DNA of 64,000 bases from a virus: positions 62,001-126,000 of IMG/VR virus record IMGVR_UViG_3300033146_000946; one strand, written 5' to 3'. Shown here piece by piece: positions 1-10,723 of this stretch (its first letter is position 1; each line of letters starts with the position of its first letter). The translations under genes and the position numbers were made by a program. Under the pieces are notes generated by a model that had not been told where the DNA came from, did not search any database, and worked only from the letters and a program-made list of their open reading frames with translations.

Positions 1-1
1 T

Positions 2-1903
2 TTACAAGACGCATTAGAATATTGTAATTCTGATAATGATGTACAGTTTTTACATATTGAAAATAATAAATATGAAAATATTAATATAACTATTAATAAT
101 TCTTATAATATATATGGTGAATATTATATAGAAAAAAATTATAATTCTGTTATTATTGACGCATCGGATATTACTATTTTATCAAAAATGCAAATTAATA
201 ATTGTGATTTTTATAATAGTACAATTAATACTAATTATAATTTAATTATTAAATATTTTGTTATTAATAATTGTACATTAACTTTAACTAATATTTGTAA
301 TTTAATTAATGGAGAAGTAATTACATCTAATTTTAATATATCTAATGGAACTAGTACATTTGACACGATTAATATATATAATACTAATAAAAATATTATA
401 TTAAATGATGTTAATTTTAATATTACTAAATCTAATATAATTAGTAATACTACAACTATAACTAGTGATAATTCGTTTATTACTATAAATGAGTCTTTAA
501 TAAATGGAAATAAAGCATTAGATATTATAAATAATAATAGATTATTATTAGCAAATAGTACTATTAATAATGGTATTAATTTATTAGGTGATAATAATTA
601 TTTAGATATATCAACAAGTCTTATTTTATATTCATATGATAATTCATATAATTATACATTATATTCTAGAAATTCTACATATTATAATACTACATTTAAT
701 ATAAATGTAAATAATAATATTATATTAACTTCATATCCAAGTTTTGTAGATGAAATTAGAAATGATTATAGAGTATTTTTTGGAGTTGGTATAAATTTAG
801 ATAAATACGAATTAACTAATGATAATGAATTATTAGAACATAATTATAAAGCTCAATCATTAACAACGTATAATATAAATATTTCTGAATACTCATATAA
901 TATAAATGATGTTTTTACATTAACTGATTATAAAAAAGAAATTATGTTTGCAAATGATTTTAATCATTTGAATATAAGTACGTTAGAATATCAAATATCA
1001 TTTTATAAAAAACATATAATGAATGATGTAATTACTGAATCAGCATTTCCTTATAATGAAATAAATGATTCATCTGATCCTAATATTTGGCCTTATGAAT
1101 GGACATATGAGAGAATTTATAATGGTAAAACAGAAATGTTATCTAGAATTATTCCTAAATCTATAATTGATATAACAGATATTATTAATAGCGTATTTTT
1201 TATGAATCCAAAAACAGTAACAATTGATAATCTTAGAGTTTACGCATTTAAAGAAAAAATAATACATGGTATAACTTACGATTATAATAATAGTTCTGAT
1301 ACAAGAAAAATAATTTGGAAATTAACTAATGATGAAGTATTAATTAAAATGGACTTATATCAAGGTTCTATTATTAATACATATAATCTATTATCTAAAA
1401 TAATTCCTGAAAAAAAATATATAATACCAATATCTGGTGTTATTCCATATACTAAATATCAAGATGGTTATAAATATTCATTGGAATCAAATCCAAATAC
1501 TATTATAAATGGTGTAGATGAAAATTATAATTTTGAATGGTTACCTACTGATAGAATTTATAAGTACGATTTATATGGAATTCTTATATATAAAAATAAT
1601 TTATATATATCTGGTAATAGAATATCTGATAATACTCCTGTTATTCTTATATATGATACAAAAGGTGTATATTTAGATTATACTACTATTGAACCATATA
1701 TTATTGAATTAAATATTCCTAATTTATATCCAACAGATTTAACCGTTTTAGAAGATGGTTCATTTCTTATAGCAAATAAGATAAATAAAAAACTTTATAA
1801 CTTTGTTTTACAATATGATTATGGTATGATTGTATCAAGTGATATAAAAAATACCAAAATATTATTAAGAGAACAATATAATGATGTTCAATTAACACAG
1901 TAG
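2..1903 (+). CDS. Beta-helix-like tail spike/fibre protein, 5' end outside window
   Basis: The frame is open from base 2 with no stop upstream of the first ATG at 188, so the gene begins before the window and is 5'-truncated here. The visible part opens with an ALEYC segment and short Asn/Ile/Thr-rich beta repeats of the kind seen in right-handed beta-helix (pectate-lyase-like) spike proteins. The C-terminal 200 or so residues are less repetitive and may be a globular receptor-binding or adaptor domain. It ends with TAG 9 bases before the next gene. Role in host recognition is inferred from composition and position at the head of a structural block; no enzyme motif was seen. Confidence 0.6.
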   Translation, partial: LQDALEYCNSDNDVQFLHIENNKYENINITINNSYNIYGEYYIEKNYNSVIIDASDITILSKMQINNCDFYNSTINTNYNLIIKYFVINNCTLTLTNICNLINGEVITSNFNISNGTSTFDTINIYNTNKNIILNDVNFNITKSNIISNTTTITSDNSFITINESLINGNKALDIINNNRLLLANSTINNGINLLGDNNYLDISTSLILYSYDNSYNYTLYSRNSTYYNTTFNINVNNNIILTSYPSFVDEIRNDYRVFFGVGINLDKYELTNDNELLEHNYKAQSLTTYNINISEYSYNINDVFTLTDYKKEIMFANDFNHLNISTLEYQISFYKKHIMNDVITESAFPYNEINDSSDPNIWPYEWTYERIYNGKTEMLSRIIPKSIIDITDIINSVFFMNPKTVTIDNLRVYAFKEKIIHGITYDYNNSSDTRKIIWKLTNDEVLIKMDLYQGSIINTYNLLSKIIPEKKYIIPISGVIPYTKYQDGYKYSLESNPNTIINGVDENYNFEWLPTDRIYKYDLYGILIYKNNLYISGNRISDNTPVILIYDTKGVYLDYTTIEPYIIELNIPNLYPTDLTVLEDGSFLIANKINKKLYNFVLQYDYGMIVSSDIKNTKILLREQYNDVQLTQ

Positions 1904-1912
1904 GAGATTATA

Positions 1913-3712
1913 ATGGCTGTATTAAAATATCCAGAAGGAACACCTTCAACAGGATTCGATGATTCCATAAACCAATCTACATTTAGTCCTGCTAATATTA
2001 CAGCTGGTATTAGAGATAATTATTCAGCTGTAAATAATGCAACTATGAGAAACACACATGGTAAACATATATCTTTATTAGAAAATTTTGTAAATAGTAC
2101 TTATCTTGGTAGATCTACAGTTCCAGTTTTATCTGGTTTTATAACAAATTTAACATCTACTACTATTGATAATAGTGATGTTATTTATACTAAATATTTA
2201 GGTAGTAGTAGTAGATATGTTAATTCTATATATGCTACTACTGGTAATATTACTACGCTTAATTCTACTACTGGTAATATTACTACAATTAATTCTACTA
2301 CTGGTAATATTACTACAATTAATTCTACAACTATTAATAATTCAAATTATATTTATAGTAAATATATAGGTTCAACTAGTAATTTTGTAAATACTGCATA
2401 TATTACTACATTAAATTCAGCTAGTAATTATGGTACAAATATATATTATACTAATATATACGCATCAATAGTTGATACTACAACTTTATTTGCTAATACA
2501 ATTGGTTCAACTTCTGATGTAGTAAATACAGGATATATAAAACAATTATATAGTACAATAATAGGTTCTTCTTCTAATCCTATAATTAGTGGTTATATAA
2601 CTAATATTACTTCTTCTAATATAGTAACTAATACTATTGGTAATAGTAGTAATATTGTATCTAATATTTATACTAGTAAAATAGGAAATGATTCAAGTTA
2701 TATAGAATTCGATAGCGATAATATCACTACTACTAGTTCTAATTTAAATCTACAAAATTCTACTATTAATATAGATTCAAATACTACTACTGTAAATATT
2801 AAACCTTCTTCAACAGTCGATATTTATTCATCTAATATTATTATTAATGCTAATTATGGTGGTTATTTAAAATATAGAACATCAACATCTTCTAGTGAAC
2901 GAACATACTATTTAAGATCAAAATCTGATGCTTCTAATAATATAGTAGATGGATTATATGGTTATTATCATAATAGTACATCACATTTAACTAATAAAAG
3001 TATACTTAATACACATTCTCTTTATTTATATCATAAATCTGGATTTAATCCATCTAAATCTATAACTATATCATATGATGATACAATTATTGATAATGAT
3101 TATGATATTTCTGTAAATGGAGATTTAACAGTAACCTCTTCTAATCTAATAATTAATGGAACAATTACATCAGATGATACTGAAAAAATAACAGTAGCAA
3201 GAACTCTCGATTTATCATCGGCTGGAGGATATGAAGGTATTACAGATGTTAGTTTAGTAACCAAACATATTTGGGTAGAAAATGGTTATTCTATAAGATA
3301 TAAACCATTATCTATTCATGATTCCACATTACATACTGTAAATTTTAATAGTAGTAAGGTCGAAATTAAATCTAATAATCGTGTCGTGTTAAATAAATGT
3401 TCATTTAGTGATACTAATGTTACTGAATCAACACTGGATTTAGGTTTAAATGTTGAATTAAAAGCTTATAAGAATGATATTAATATAACTGCAACAAATG
3501 GTGATATTAGTCTTACTTCAACAAACAGTGATATTAGTCTTTCAGCTTTTAATGTTGGGTTCTATGGTATAATTTCGTGCGCTAATAATGGTATAATAAC
3601 TGCAATTTTTAACTCTGTAGGTACATCATTATTAATGTTAAATTCTAGTAGTGGTCTATATGAATTAAAGACTTTAGTTTTTGATTCCAATGGATATGTA
3701 CATGCTAGTTAA
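1913..3712 (+). CDS. Tail fibre/spike protein with tandem repeats
   Basis: A 599-residue protein preceded by a GGAG ribosome binding site. Residues about 90-260 contain repeats of the form (I/L)GS(S/T)S-x3-(V/I)-x2-(G/A/I)Y-I, a common tail-fibre shaft pattern. Three exact decapeptides TTGNITT(L/I)NS sit inside them. The C-terminal half is rich in Ser, Thr and Asn with short beta segments, typical of trimeric phage fibres. It lies in the structural block just after another beta-rich protein. The assignment as a fibre is inferred from repeats and context; no chaperone or enzyme domain is evident. Confidence 0.65.
   Translation: MAVLKYPEGTPSTGFDDSINQSTFSPANITAGIRDNYSAVNNATMRNTHGKHISLLENFVNSTYLGRSTVPVLSGFITNLTSTTIDNSDVIYTKYLGSSSRYVNSIYATTGNITTLNSTTGNITTINSTTGNITTINSTTINNSNYIYSKYIGSTSNFVNTAYITTLNSASNYGTNIYYTNIYASIVDTTTLFANTIGSTSDVVNTGYIKQLYSTIIGSSSNPIISGYITNITSSNIVTNTIGNSSNIVSNIYTSKIGNDSSYIEFDSDNITTTSSNLNLQNSTINIDSNTTTVNIKPSSTVDIYSSNIIINANYGGYLKYRTSTSSSERTYYLRSKSDASNNIVDGLYGYYHNSTSHLTNKSILNTHSLYLYHKSGFNPSKSITISYDDTIIDNDYDISVNGDLTVTSSNLIINGTITSDDTEKITVARTLDLSSAGGYEGITDVSLVTKHIWVENGYSIRYKPLSIHDSTLHTVNFNSSKVEIKSNNRVVLNKCSFSDTNVTESTLDLGLNVELKAYKNDINITATNGDISLTSTNSDISLSAFNVGFYGIISCANNGIITAIFNSVGTSLLMLNSSSGLYELKTLVFDSNGYVHAS
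2237..2326 (+). repeat. Three tandem 30-bp direct repeats inside the fibre gene
   Basis: Three adjacent 30-bp copies beginning ACTACTGGTAATATTACTAC, differing only at two bases (GCT versus AAT near the end of the first copy). Each encodes the decapeptide TTGNITT(L/I)NS, so copy-number change keeps the reading frame. Confidence 0.9.
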
Positions 3713-3726
3713 TAAGGAATTAAATT

Positions 3727-5211
3727 ATGAATAAACCAGTAAAAAAGCAAGTTTGGAATAATATAGATGCGATTGGATTATTAAATGGTATTTCTATTTG
3801 GGATGAACAATATCAAAAATTAAAATATGTTAGATTACCAGATGAAAATAATATCGAATTAAGACATAAAATAAATAATTTTAGAAAAAATCCAATTGAA
3901 GGTAATATAGATCAACAATTAATGCGTGGTCTAGCTAATGAATTAAATTTACAAAGTTATGATAATAATAATGTTTCTACTTTTATATTATCCAGAAGTC
4001 CATTTCCAATTGAAGATAAAAGAATTCAAGATGTATTCGTTTATTATCAAGTTCCTAATTCGGATATATGGGAAGAATTAACTCCACAATATTGGTCAGA
4101 AGATGTAGAATTTAATACACCTACTAATGGATTTATAGTCTGGGAAAATATGTATTATAATAATTCAACGGAAAATAGTAAAACAAATACTTATAGTAGA
4201 TTATTACAAGTATATGAAGATTTACCTCATAATACACGCTTAAAAATCACATATACTATTAGACGATTTGATGAAAATGATAATCCATATTATTTAAAAT
4301 TTACAGATATTAGTAATAAAGAAGATCCAGATGATGTTAGATTCATTTATAAAAAAAGTGATACTGCTTTAACATCAGAATTGATAGATCATGTATGTGT
4401 GTACTCTTTATCTAAAATTCCAGAAAATTTTAGAGATAAATATTTTGAAACTGATGGTAAACCTAAAGATCTTTTATTTGAAATTCAAGATGTAATTGAT
4501 GATGTTTATAAAACGAGATGGAAATATATTAAAAATAGAAATACTATTTGGGATATTAATACTACATTTGCGTCTGGAGTTATTCCGAGTTTCTATGATA
4601 TAGGTGGCAAATCTATTAATGATTTTAATAATAATTTAATTGGTGGTGTTAACTATTATAATACATCTTTATATTTAAAAGATATAGATGTTATATATGA
4701 TGAGATAGAAGATATAGAACATTGGTATCCTGTTCTACAACCTGGACCTTTCTATCTACATGGAAAGAAACAATATTTAATGCAAAATCCAAAATTCGAA
4801 ATTATTAATTTTTCTAATAATCAAGCACCATTACCAAGTGGTGTTAAAATAACATATTATACTATACTAGATAAAGATACAGCAACTATTAACACTGATT
4901 ATATTTATAATGATTATGATTATAAAATAACATGTGATGATGGTGATTATATTCCAATTACTAATATTTTAAGAAAACGCCCACATTTAACATTAGATAA
5001 AGGATTCGAAATTACACTAAATAATAATGAATATATGATAGATTATGATAATAATATTATATATGCTAAAGGTGTCACATCAGCAGTACTTTATTGGGAT
5101 GAAGTAGATATTCCAGATAAAGTCACTATTATTGATAAATTTGTAGATATGAATCCTATTAATGATACTGAACTATCTTATGATTCGTATTTTATAACCA
5201 TAACAGAATAG
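3727..5211 (+). CDS. Predicted virion structural protein (baseplate/tail adaptor type)
   Basis: A 494-residue protein in the structural block. The N-terminus (residues about 15-70) contains LRHKINNFRKNP followed by a helical GNIDQQLMRGLANEL segment, resembling the LPxE-xYR-rich start of several phage tail-adaptor proteins, though I cannot name the family. The rest is beta-rich. It starts 14 bases after the preceding stop and ends 11 bases before the next gene, consistent with co-transcription. Function beyond virion structure is unknown. Confidence 0.45.
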   Translation: MNKPVKKQVWNNIDAIGLLNGISIWDEQYQKLKYVRLPDENNIELRHKINNFRKNPIEGNIDQQLMRGLANELNLQSYDNNNVSTFILSRSPFPIEDKRIQDVFVYYQVPNSDIWEELTPQYWSEDVEFNTPTNGFIVWENMYYNNSTENSKTNTYSRLLQVYEDLPHNTRLKITYTIRRFDENDNPYYLKFTDISNKEDPDDVRFIYKKSDTALTSELIDHVCVYSLSKIPENFRDKYFETDGKPKDLLFEIQDVIDDVYKTRWKYIKNRNTIWDINTTFASGVIPSFYDIGGKSINDFNNNLIGGVNYYNTSLYLKDIDVIYDEIEDIEHWYPVLQPGPFYLHGKKQYLMQNPKFEIINFSNNQAPLPSGVKITYYTILDKDTATINTDYIYNDYDYKITCDDGDYIPITNILRKRPHLTLDKGFEITLNNNEYMIDYDNNIIYAKGVTSAVLYWDEVDIPDKVTIIDKFVDMNPINDTELSYDSYFITITE

Positions 5212-5222
5212 TTGAGATAATT

Positions 5223-5726
5223 ATGAACTTATATGCACGAGTATTAAATAGAAAAAATTTACCGTACAATTTATCAGCAGATCGTATTTTATTAAAAGTA
5301 TCATTAGTTGATATACAAGGTAATTCATCATATTTAGAAAATATTGAATTAAAATTGTATTCAAATTTTGATGGATCAGATAACTATTTAGGTAGTTGGT
5401 TTACTAATGATTATGGTTCTAAAGAAATAGAATATAGAACTGATTTAATTACAGATAAAACTATAGATACAGCTTTAATGTGGATTAAATATGTATATAA
5501 TGGAACTGAATATATTTCTAATAAAGTTAGAGTTAATTTTGTTTATGATGCTGATATTAATTTAGAATTTACTATTATTGATGCTGGTTATGATATTAAT
5601 AGAAATGCTAATATAGAAAATATTTATGACGCAGGTATAAGACATCCTAGTAATCCAAGTGGTGTATTAGATGATATGACTGATAGAAATAATGATTATA
5701 CTATTATTGAAAGAGGTAATTTTTAA
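5223..5726 (+). CDS. Small beta-sandwich-like structural protein
   Basis: A 167-residue protein. Residues about 15-115 alternate short hydrophobic strands with polar turns (ILLKVSLVD, IELKLYS, ALMWIKYVYNG, NKVRVNFVY), which looks like an Ig-like or carbohydrate-binding beta-sandwich. The last 50 residues are charged and probably extended. Its stop overlaps the start of the next gene (TAATG), indicating translational coupling. Virion role is inferred from position only. Confidence 0.4.
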   Translation: MNLYARVLNRKNLPYNLSADRILLKVSLVDIQGNSSYLENIELKLYSNFDGSDNYLGSWFTNDYGSKEIEYRTDLITDKTIDTALMWIKYVYNGTEYISNKVRVNFVYDADINLEFTIIDAGYDINRNANIENIYDAGIRHPSNPSGVLDDMTDRNNDYTIIERGNF

Positions 5727-7759
5727 TGGCAAAATTTAGAAAATTTAATAAAACTTATGATAAGAAAAATACAGCTGTATCTGTTGTACAATTAGATAAT
5801 TTTAATAATAATAATATTGTTAAAAAAATAAGTTATGATAATTTAATAATAGAAAATAGTACAGAAAATGAATTTATTCAATCTATAATACCTATATCTG
5901 AAACTGAAAGTTATAAATTTAAATTAACACATTATTTAGCTAATGCTAATAATAATATGGATTTTTTATTTACTGAAAAAGTTAATAAAAAAAATCAACC
6001 TGTATTTTTTCAATACCAATTAAAATTTGATGTAGCTGGAATCGGAAGAAATGATTTAATACAAATTTATAAGAATAATAATGAACTAATTGATCCTAAT
6101 GAATATATAGTTGAATATGCTCAATTAACATTATATGATAATTATTTAAATGGTAATGATCCAGATTATAGTAGATATGGTTCTAAAATAGAATGGAATA
6201 CATATGATGGTGTTAGTAATGTATATAGAGCTAGAATTTTATTACCTATGAAATTCTTTAGAGATGAAGCATTTTATATGATAAAGTATAATAAAAACTA
6301 TCTTAATGTTGACTTTCCTACTCATATGGAATTATTAGAATTAGTACCATTATATGATTCATCATTATTTATTCAAACATATGACGTTGCATCCAAATCA
6401 ACTATTATTGATATATCTACATCTGAAATTGTAAATAAAAATCTTAATAATTTATATGTTGTTAAAGATCCTAATAAACATATTAATATGGAAGAATCTT
6501 TAGTTATTATTACAGATGGTATTTCTAGTGAAGCATCATCATCTTGGAATGTTAAAATTAATACTGGTAATTTTATTAGAAGTGAAGAAATATTTGATAC
6601 TGAAACATCATTATTTAAATTAGCGTATTCATCAGCTGATAAATATAAATATCAAATAGTTTCATATATTAAACCTAAAATGCTTGGTGATAATATTGTT
6701 AAATTAAGTGAGAAACCAATTTATATAGCAGAATATAATTATCCAGAATATAATATAAGAATATTTCCTAATATGACTCAAACAAATGCTTTACCATTAG
6801 GATCAATTGGATTAACTATTGATGAGCAATTAATTAAAGATCTATCTATTGCTTCAATTGATAGATATAAAGGTTATATAATGTTTAATAAAAATTTAAA
6901 AGCTACACAAGAAGTTTCATTTTTTGTATATATTGATTTTAAAGAAACATTATTTATTCAAAATCTAGAATTGAATCCACGTATTACTGCTAAATATGGT
7001 TTATCTAGTAAATCAGATGTATCATTTAAAGAAATTGGTATAGCTATTAGAAAAGCTAAACCTGGTATACCTAATTCTGAACGTAAATATTATTATCATC
7101 CATATTTTTATGATACTCATGATCCAACTAAATTTTATCTTGGAGACGTTGTATCAAATACTAATGATACTTATGTTATAGATGATGCACAATTAATTTG
7201 GGATCCATTTAATTCAGTTTATAATAAATTAGGTGAGTTTTTACCAATAGGATTATTATCTTTAAATAGATTAAGTTTAGATTTATTAAAAATAACTGAT
7301 GCTAGAGTAATTGGTGGAGGTATTGATAATAATAAATTACAAAATTTAACTAATAATCAAGATAATAGTTATTCTGATAATGGATATTTCGATGGAGTAT
7401 TACTTCCATATGAAGGATTAAAAATTATTCATATACCTAAATACATATATGAAGATTTAATTAATAAATGGAAAAATTCTGGATTGTTTAATGAAACATT
7501 ATATACTGATATAACACAATATGAAATTGATAATTTTAGTAGTGATGAAGAACAACAATATTATTCTAATTTACTACAAGGTATGGCTAGTAATAAAGAA
7601 GATCGATATAAAAATCCTTTTGTTAAAATGAAACAAGAATGGGCTGAAAAAGAAGCTAGTTATTATATAGATAGATTAATTAAAAAGTATATATCTGCTG
7701 GTACGCAATATATTTTATTAGATGAAAATTTTGAACAAATTAAATTAAGGTTGGACTAA
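5726..7759 (+). CDS. Predicted virion structural protein, 677 residues
   Basis: Not recognised. The protein is beta-rich through most of its length, with a basic N-terminus (KFRKFNKTYDKK). Charged helices occur near the C-terminus, around the segments with PFVKMKQEWAEKEASYY. Start overlaps the preceding stop and the stop overlaps the next start (TAATGG), so it belongs to a tightly coupled structural operon. Probably a baseplate or tail component. Confidence 0.4.
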   Translation: MAKFRKFNKTYDKKNTAVSVVQLDNFNNNNIVKKISYDNLIIENSTENEFIQSIIPISETESYKFKLTHYLANANNNMDFLFTEKVNKKNQPVFFQYQLKFDVAGIGRNDLIQIYKNNNELIDPNEYIVEYAQLTLYDNYLNGNDPDYSRYGSKIEWNTYDGVSNVYRARILLPMKFFRDEAFYMIKYNKNYLNVDFPTHMELLELVPLYDSSLFIQTYDVASKSTIIDISTSEIVNKNLNNLYVVKDPNKHINMEESLVIITDGISSEASSSWNVKINTGNFIRSEEIFDTETSLFKLAYSSADKYKYQIVSYIKPKMLGDNIVKLSEKPIYIAEYNYPEYNIRIFPNMTQTNALPLGSIGLTIDEQLIKDLSIASIDRYKGYIMFNKNLKATQEVSFFVYIDFKETLFIQNLELNPRITAKYGLSSKSDVSFKEIGIAIRKAKPGIPNSERKYYYHPYFYDTHDPTKFYLGDVVSNTNDTYVIDDAQLIWDPFNSVYNKLGEFLPIGLLSLNRLSLDLLKITDARVIGGGIDNNKLQNLTNNQDNSYSDNGYFDGVLLPYEGLKIIHIPKYIYEDLINKWKNSGLFNETLYTDITQYEIDNFSSDEEQQYYSNLLQGMASNKEDRYKNPFVKMKQEWAEKEASYYIDRLIKKYISAGTQYILLDENFEQIKLRLD

Positions 7760-9936
7760 TGGATTATTCATATAGTATTAATAGCGAATTAGAAAATATT
7801 CAAAAAATATTATTACAAAATTCTATTAAACAATTCACTAATACTGAATTATTAAATAGTGAAGAAGCTGTAAAAAAAGTATATGATGCGTATGCTGATA
7901 AAATAAAAAATGTTGGATCTAAAATATACGATTTTAATAACTTCTTAGTAAAAAGTAAACAAGTAATAACAAAAGAATATTTTGATTATTTATTACAAGA
8001 TATTTATAATGATTTACATGCATTATATATTAATATGAAATATATAGATGATATCTTAAATATTAATCTTCAAAAAAATAAAAAATTTTATGGAACAATT
8101 GAAAAAAGAATATTAGCATTAGAACAAAAACTAGATATTGCTAGATTAAATGTTAATAATACTATAGGTTTTGATAAAATTTATTTTGAAGGTTTTGATA
8201 ATAAATCATCTGATTCATATTATTATAATTTAATTATAGATAAAAAAAGTGGTGAATTATCTTTGAAACCAATAGATATTCATGTATATAATAAAAAATA
8301 TAATATTAGACAAGTTACATCTACATTATATCCTGTAGCTAATAATGATGGTGGTGTATTAGTTACTACTAATAATTTAAATACATATGAGGAAAATTAT
8401 AGACGCGATGGTTTAAATGATATGTTAATAAATGGTTTATGGAAAGAACAAGTTTTTTGTAATGAAGTTCCTGATATTCAATTTTATATAAATAAAAATG
8501 TAGTAGATGCTCCAACTTTTAAAATTGTTACTCAAGGAATAGTTAGTTATGTAGATATAGAATTTAAATATTTTATTAATTTTAATAATATTGAAATAGA
8601 TTTATTTGGTGAATATGAAACAAATGTTTTATTAATGTTATATAAAAAAGAAGAAAATGATTCTTGGTTACCTGTTAGTAAATTAAAAAGAGATATCGTG
8701 GATGATCAAGAAATAGTATTTGATACTTATACATCAAAAGCACAATTTAATATTATACAATTTAAAAATTTAGAAATGATGCATGCTAAATATCTTAGAA
8801 TAATATTTAATCAAAAAAACTATTCATTAATACATAGTGATAGTTCACAAGTTGCTGATCTTACTAAAAAAATATATACTGATCTATCTGAACGACGATT
8901 AGATGTTTTAAAATTAGATGGAAATTCTGATAGTAAACCAGCTATTCCTAGATTATATCATTATGATTCTTTTTATAATGAATTATATGAAATTATAGAA
9001 TATTCATCGTCTGTTAATGAAATGATTAAAAAATTAATTACTAAATTAAATCCTACTCCAAAATTAATAACAATAGAATTTAATAAATTATTAAAATATG
9101 AACTTGGAGCATGGTCTATTGAACCTAAATTATTACAATATATCGGTACTGGTATTTATATATCGAGATTATATGAATATAATGATAGACCATTAGTTTC
9201 GATTACATTAGATACTAAACAAGAAGATATAAAATCTAATTCATGTAATTGGTATATATCTGATAATTTAGAAACATCAGTAATACCAATTATTCCTAAT
9301 GATGAATTAATACGAAAAGAACCTTTATTAATAGTTGAACATGAATATTATAAAGATTTAGGATGGACTGATGGTACATTAATTAAATTAGAATTTCCAT
9401 GTGATTTAAAATTTATCGATTATTTAGTATTATATGAAGATGAAAAATTTATTAGTCCTGAATATCTAGATATGTATCCTTTAAATTCACAATTAATTTT
9501 TATTAAAAATATTAAAGATCCAAAAAAACATAAATATGTAATTAAATATATACCAGCTAAATATAATTCTACTAATGTTTATGTTTTATTTAAAACAAAA
9601 AAATATAATGATAATGTTTTAGAATATCAAATAGTTGCATCTAGAAAATCTATTTTAGAATTATTCTTAGATAAAACAAATCTAACAGAAGACTATACTA
9701 TAAAGAAAGTACCATGTACTGAATATGAATATCATTCATATTTTGATGATGATTATGCTAATATTTGTATTACTAAAAAATATTATAATAAAGAACCATA
9801 TAAATCAGTTATAGATACATATCTTTATCCTAATATAGTTGAAAAGTTAAGAGATGTAAATATCAATTATACAAATTCAGCATTTATATTAGATGAACCT
9901 CCAGCTACTCCATTAGTTTTAACAAGGAAATTATAA
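7759..9936 (+). CDS. Predicted tail/baseplate protein with helical N-terminus and discoidin-like domain
   Basis: A 725-residue protein. Residues about 1-130 are helical and coiled-coil-like (SINSELENIQKILLQN, KRILALEQKLDIARLN). A beta domain follows at about 150-370 whose pattern (IVSYVDIEFKYFINFNNIEI, later AKYLRIIFNQ) resembles F5/8-type or discoidin-like domains. The C-terminal half is beta-rich. The same coiled-coil-then-beta layout appears in the proteins at 17118-20426 and 20703-21890, suggesting a related role in the tail. This is inference from pattern. Confidence 0.4.
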   Translation: MDYSYSINSELENIQKILLQNSIKQFTNTELLNSEEAVKKVYDAYADKIKNVGSKIYDFNNFLVKSKQVITKEYFDYLLQDIYNDLHALYINMKYIDDILNINLQKNKKFYGTIEKRILALEQKLDIARLNVNNTIGFDKIYFEGFDNKSSDSYYYNLIIDKKSGELSLKPIDIHVYNKKYNIRQVTSTLYPVANNDGGVLVTTNNLNTYEENYRRDGLNDMLINGLWKEQVFCNEVPDIQFYINKNVVDAPTFKIVTQGIVSYVDIEFKYFINFNNIEIDLFGEYETNVLLMLYKKEENDSWLPVSKLKRDIVDDQEIVFDTYTSKAQFNIIQFKNLEMMHAKYLRIIFNQKNYSLIHSDSSQVADLTKKIYTDLSERRLDVLKLDGNSDSKPAIPRLYHYDSFYNELYEIIEYSSSVNEMIKKLITKLNPTPKLITIEFNKLLKYELGAWSIEPKLLQYIGTGIYISRLYEYNDRPLVSITLDTKQEDIKSNSCNWYISDNLETSVIPIIPNDELIRKEPLLIVEHEYYKDLGWTDGTLIKLEFPCDLKFIDYLVLYEDEKFISPEYLDMYPLNSQLIFIKNIKDPKKHKYVIKYIPAKYNSTNVYVLFKTKKYNDNVLEYQIVASRKSILELFLDKTNLTEDYTIKKVPCTEYEYHSYFDDDYANICITKKYYNKEPYKSVIDTYLYPNIVEKLRDVNINYTNSAFILDEPPATPLVLTRKL

Positions 9937-10713
9937 ATGAGTATAGATACTAATATCAATATTAATAGAATACATGGAACATCATTAGTTACTACTAGTA
10001 TTAATGTTCCATTAGAATTTGGATTAACAGATATGGATTCAACTTCATTTACATTAACATATGATGATAATTATAAATTTGTAGTAGATGAAAATAATAT
10101 AACATCTATAATAGAATTAGATATTGTACCATTTATAGATTATTCAAAATATGATAATGATCGTCGTAAATGGTTTAATATTGATAAATATGGGTCATTA
10201 TGGCGACATTATAAATGTGGTGATTTCATTATTGAGAAAGATAAACTATTTACATCTGGAGGTGATCCTAATGGAGGTATGTGTTCAGCTTATGGTGGTA
10301 ATTTATATTATTCAATGGAAAATCTATTTAAATTACAATATGATTATTTATATCCAAATGATGAAGATAGAATAAAATTGCTTAATGATTTACAAATAAC
10401 TGAATATGAACCAATTTCACTTTTGCTTAAAAATGAAAAAATTAAAGATGTAACTGATTACACTTTTAATATTACACCTACTTTAGATTATATAGTTCCT
10501 GAAAAAAATAAACAATTTTATTTTAAAAATAATAGATTATATACTAATTTAGATTTAACATTATATGAACCACAAGATATAGTAATAAAATATAAAAGTA
10601 CTATTAATAAAATTAAAGTTAAAAATATAATGGATACTAATTCAAATAATTATAGTAATTATACTCCAATTGTTGATTATTATATGTTAAAAATAACTGG
10701 ACAAAATTTGTAA
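9937..10713 (+). CDS. Predicted structural protein, 258 residues
   Basis: Not recognised. It begins one base after the previous stop and uses an AAGGA-type site inside the upstream gene. The middle contains an aromatic and Gly-rich stretch (WFNIDKYGSLWRHYKCGDF, then GGDPNGGMCSAYGG) that may be a compact domain. The ORF at 10151-10375 in another frame is a shadow. Confidence 0.35.
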   Translation: MSIDTNININRIHGTSLVTTSINVPLEFGLTDMDSTSFTLTYDDNYKFVVDENNITSIIELDIVPFIDYSKYDNDRRKWFNIDKYGSLWRHYKCGDFIIEKDKLFTSGGDPNGGMCSAYGGNLYYSMENLFKLQYDYLYPNDEDRIKLLNDLQITEYEPISLLLKNEKIKDVTDYTFNITPTLDYIVPEKNKQFYFKNNRLYTNLDLTLYEPQDIVIKYKSTINKIKVKNIMDTNSNNYSNYTPIVDYYMLKITGQNL

Positions 10714-10723
10714 AGGTTTCAAT

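Noticed and set aside
2237-2326. Regular 30-bp repeats suggested a CRISPR array
   Set aside because: The repeats are directly adjacent without spacers and encode a protein repeat in frame.
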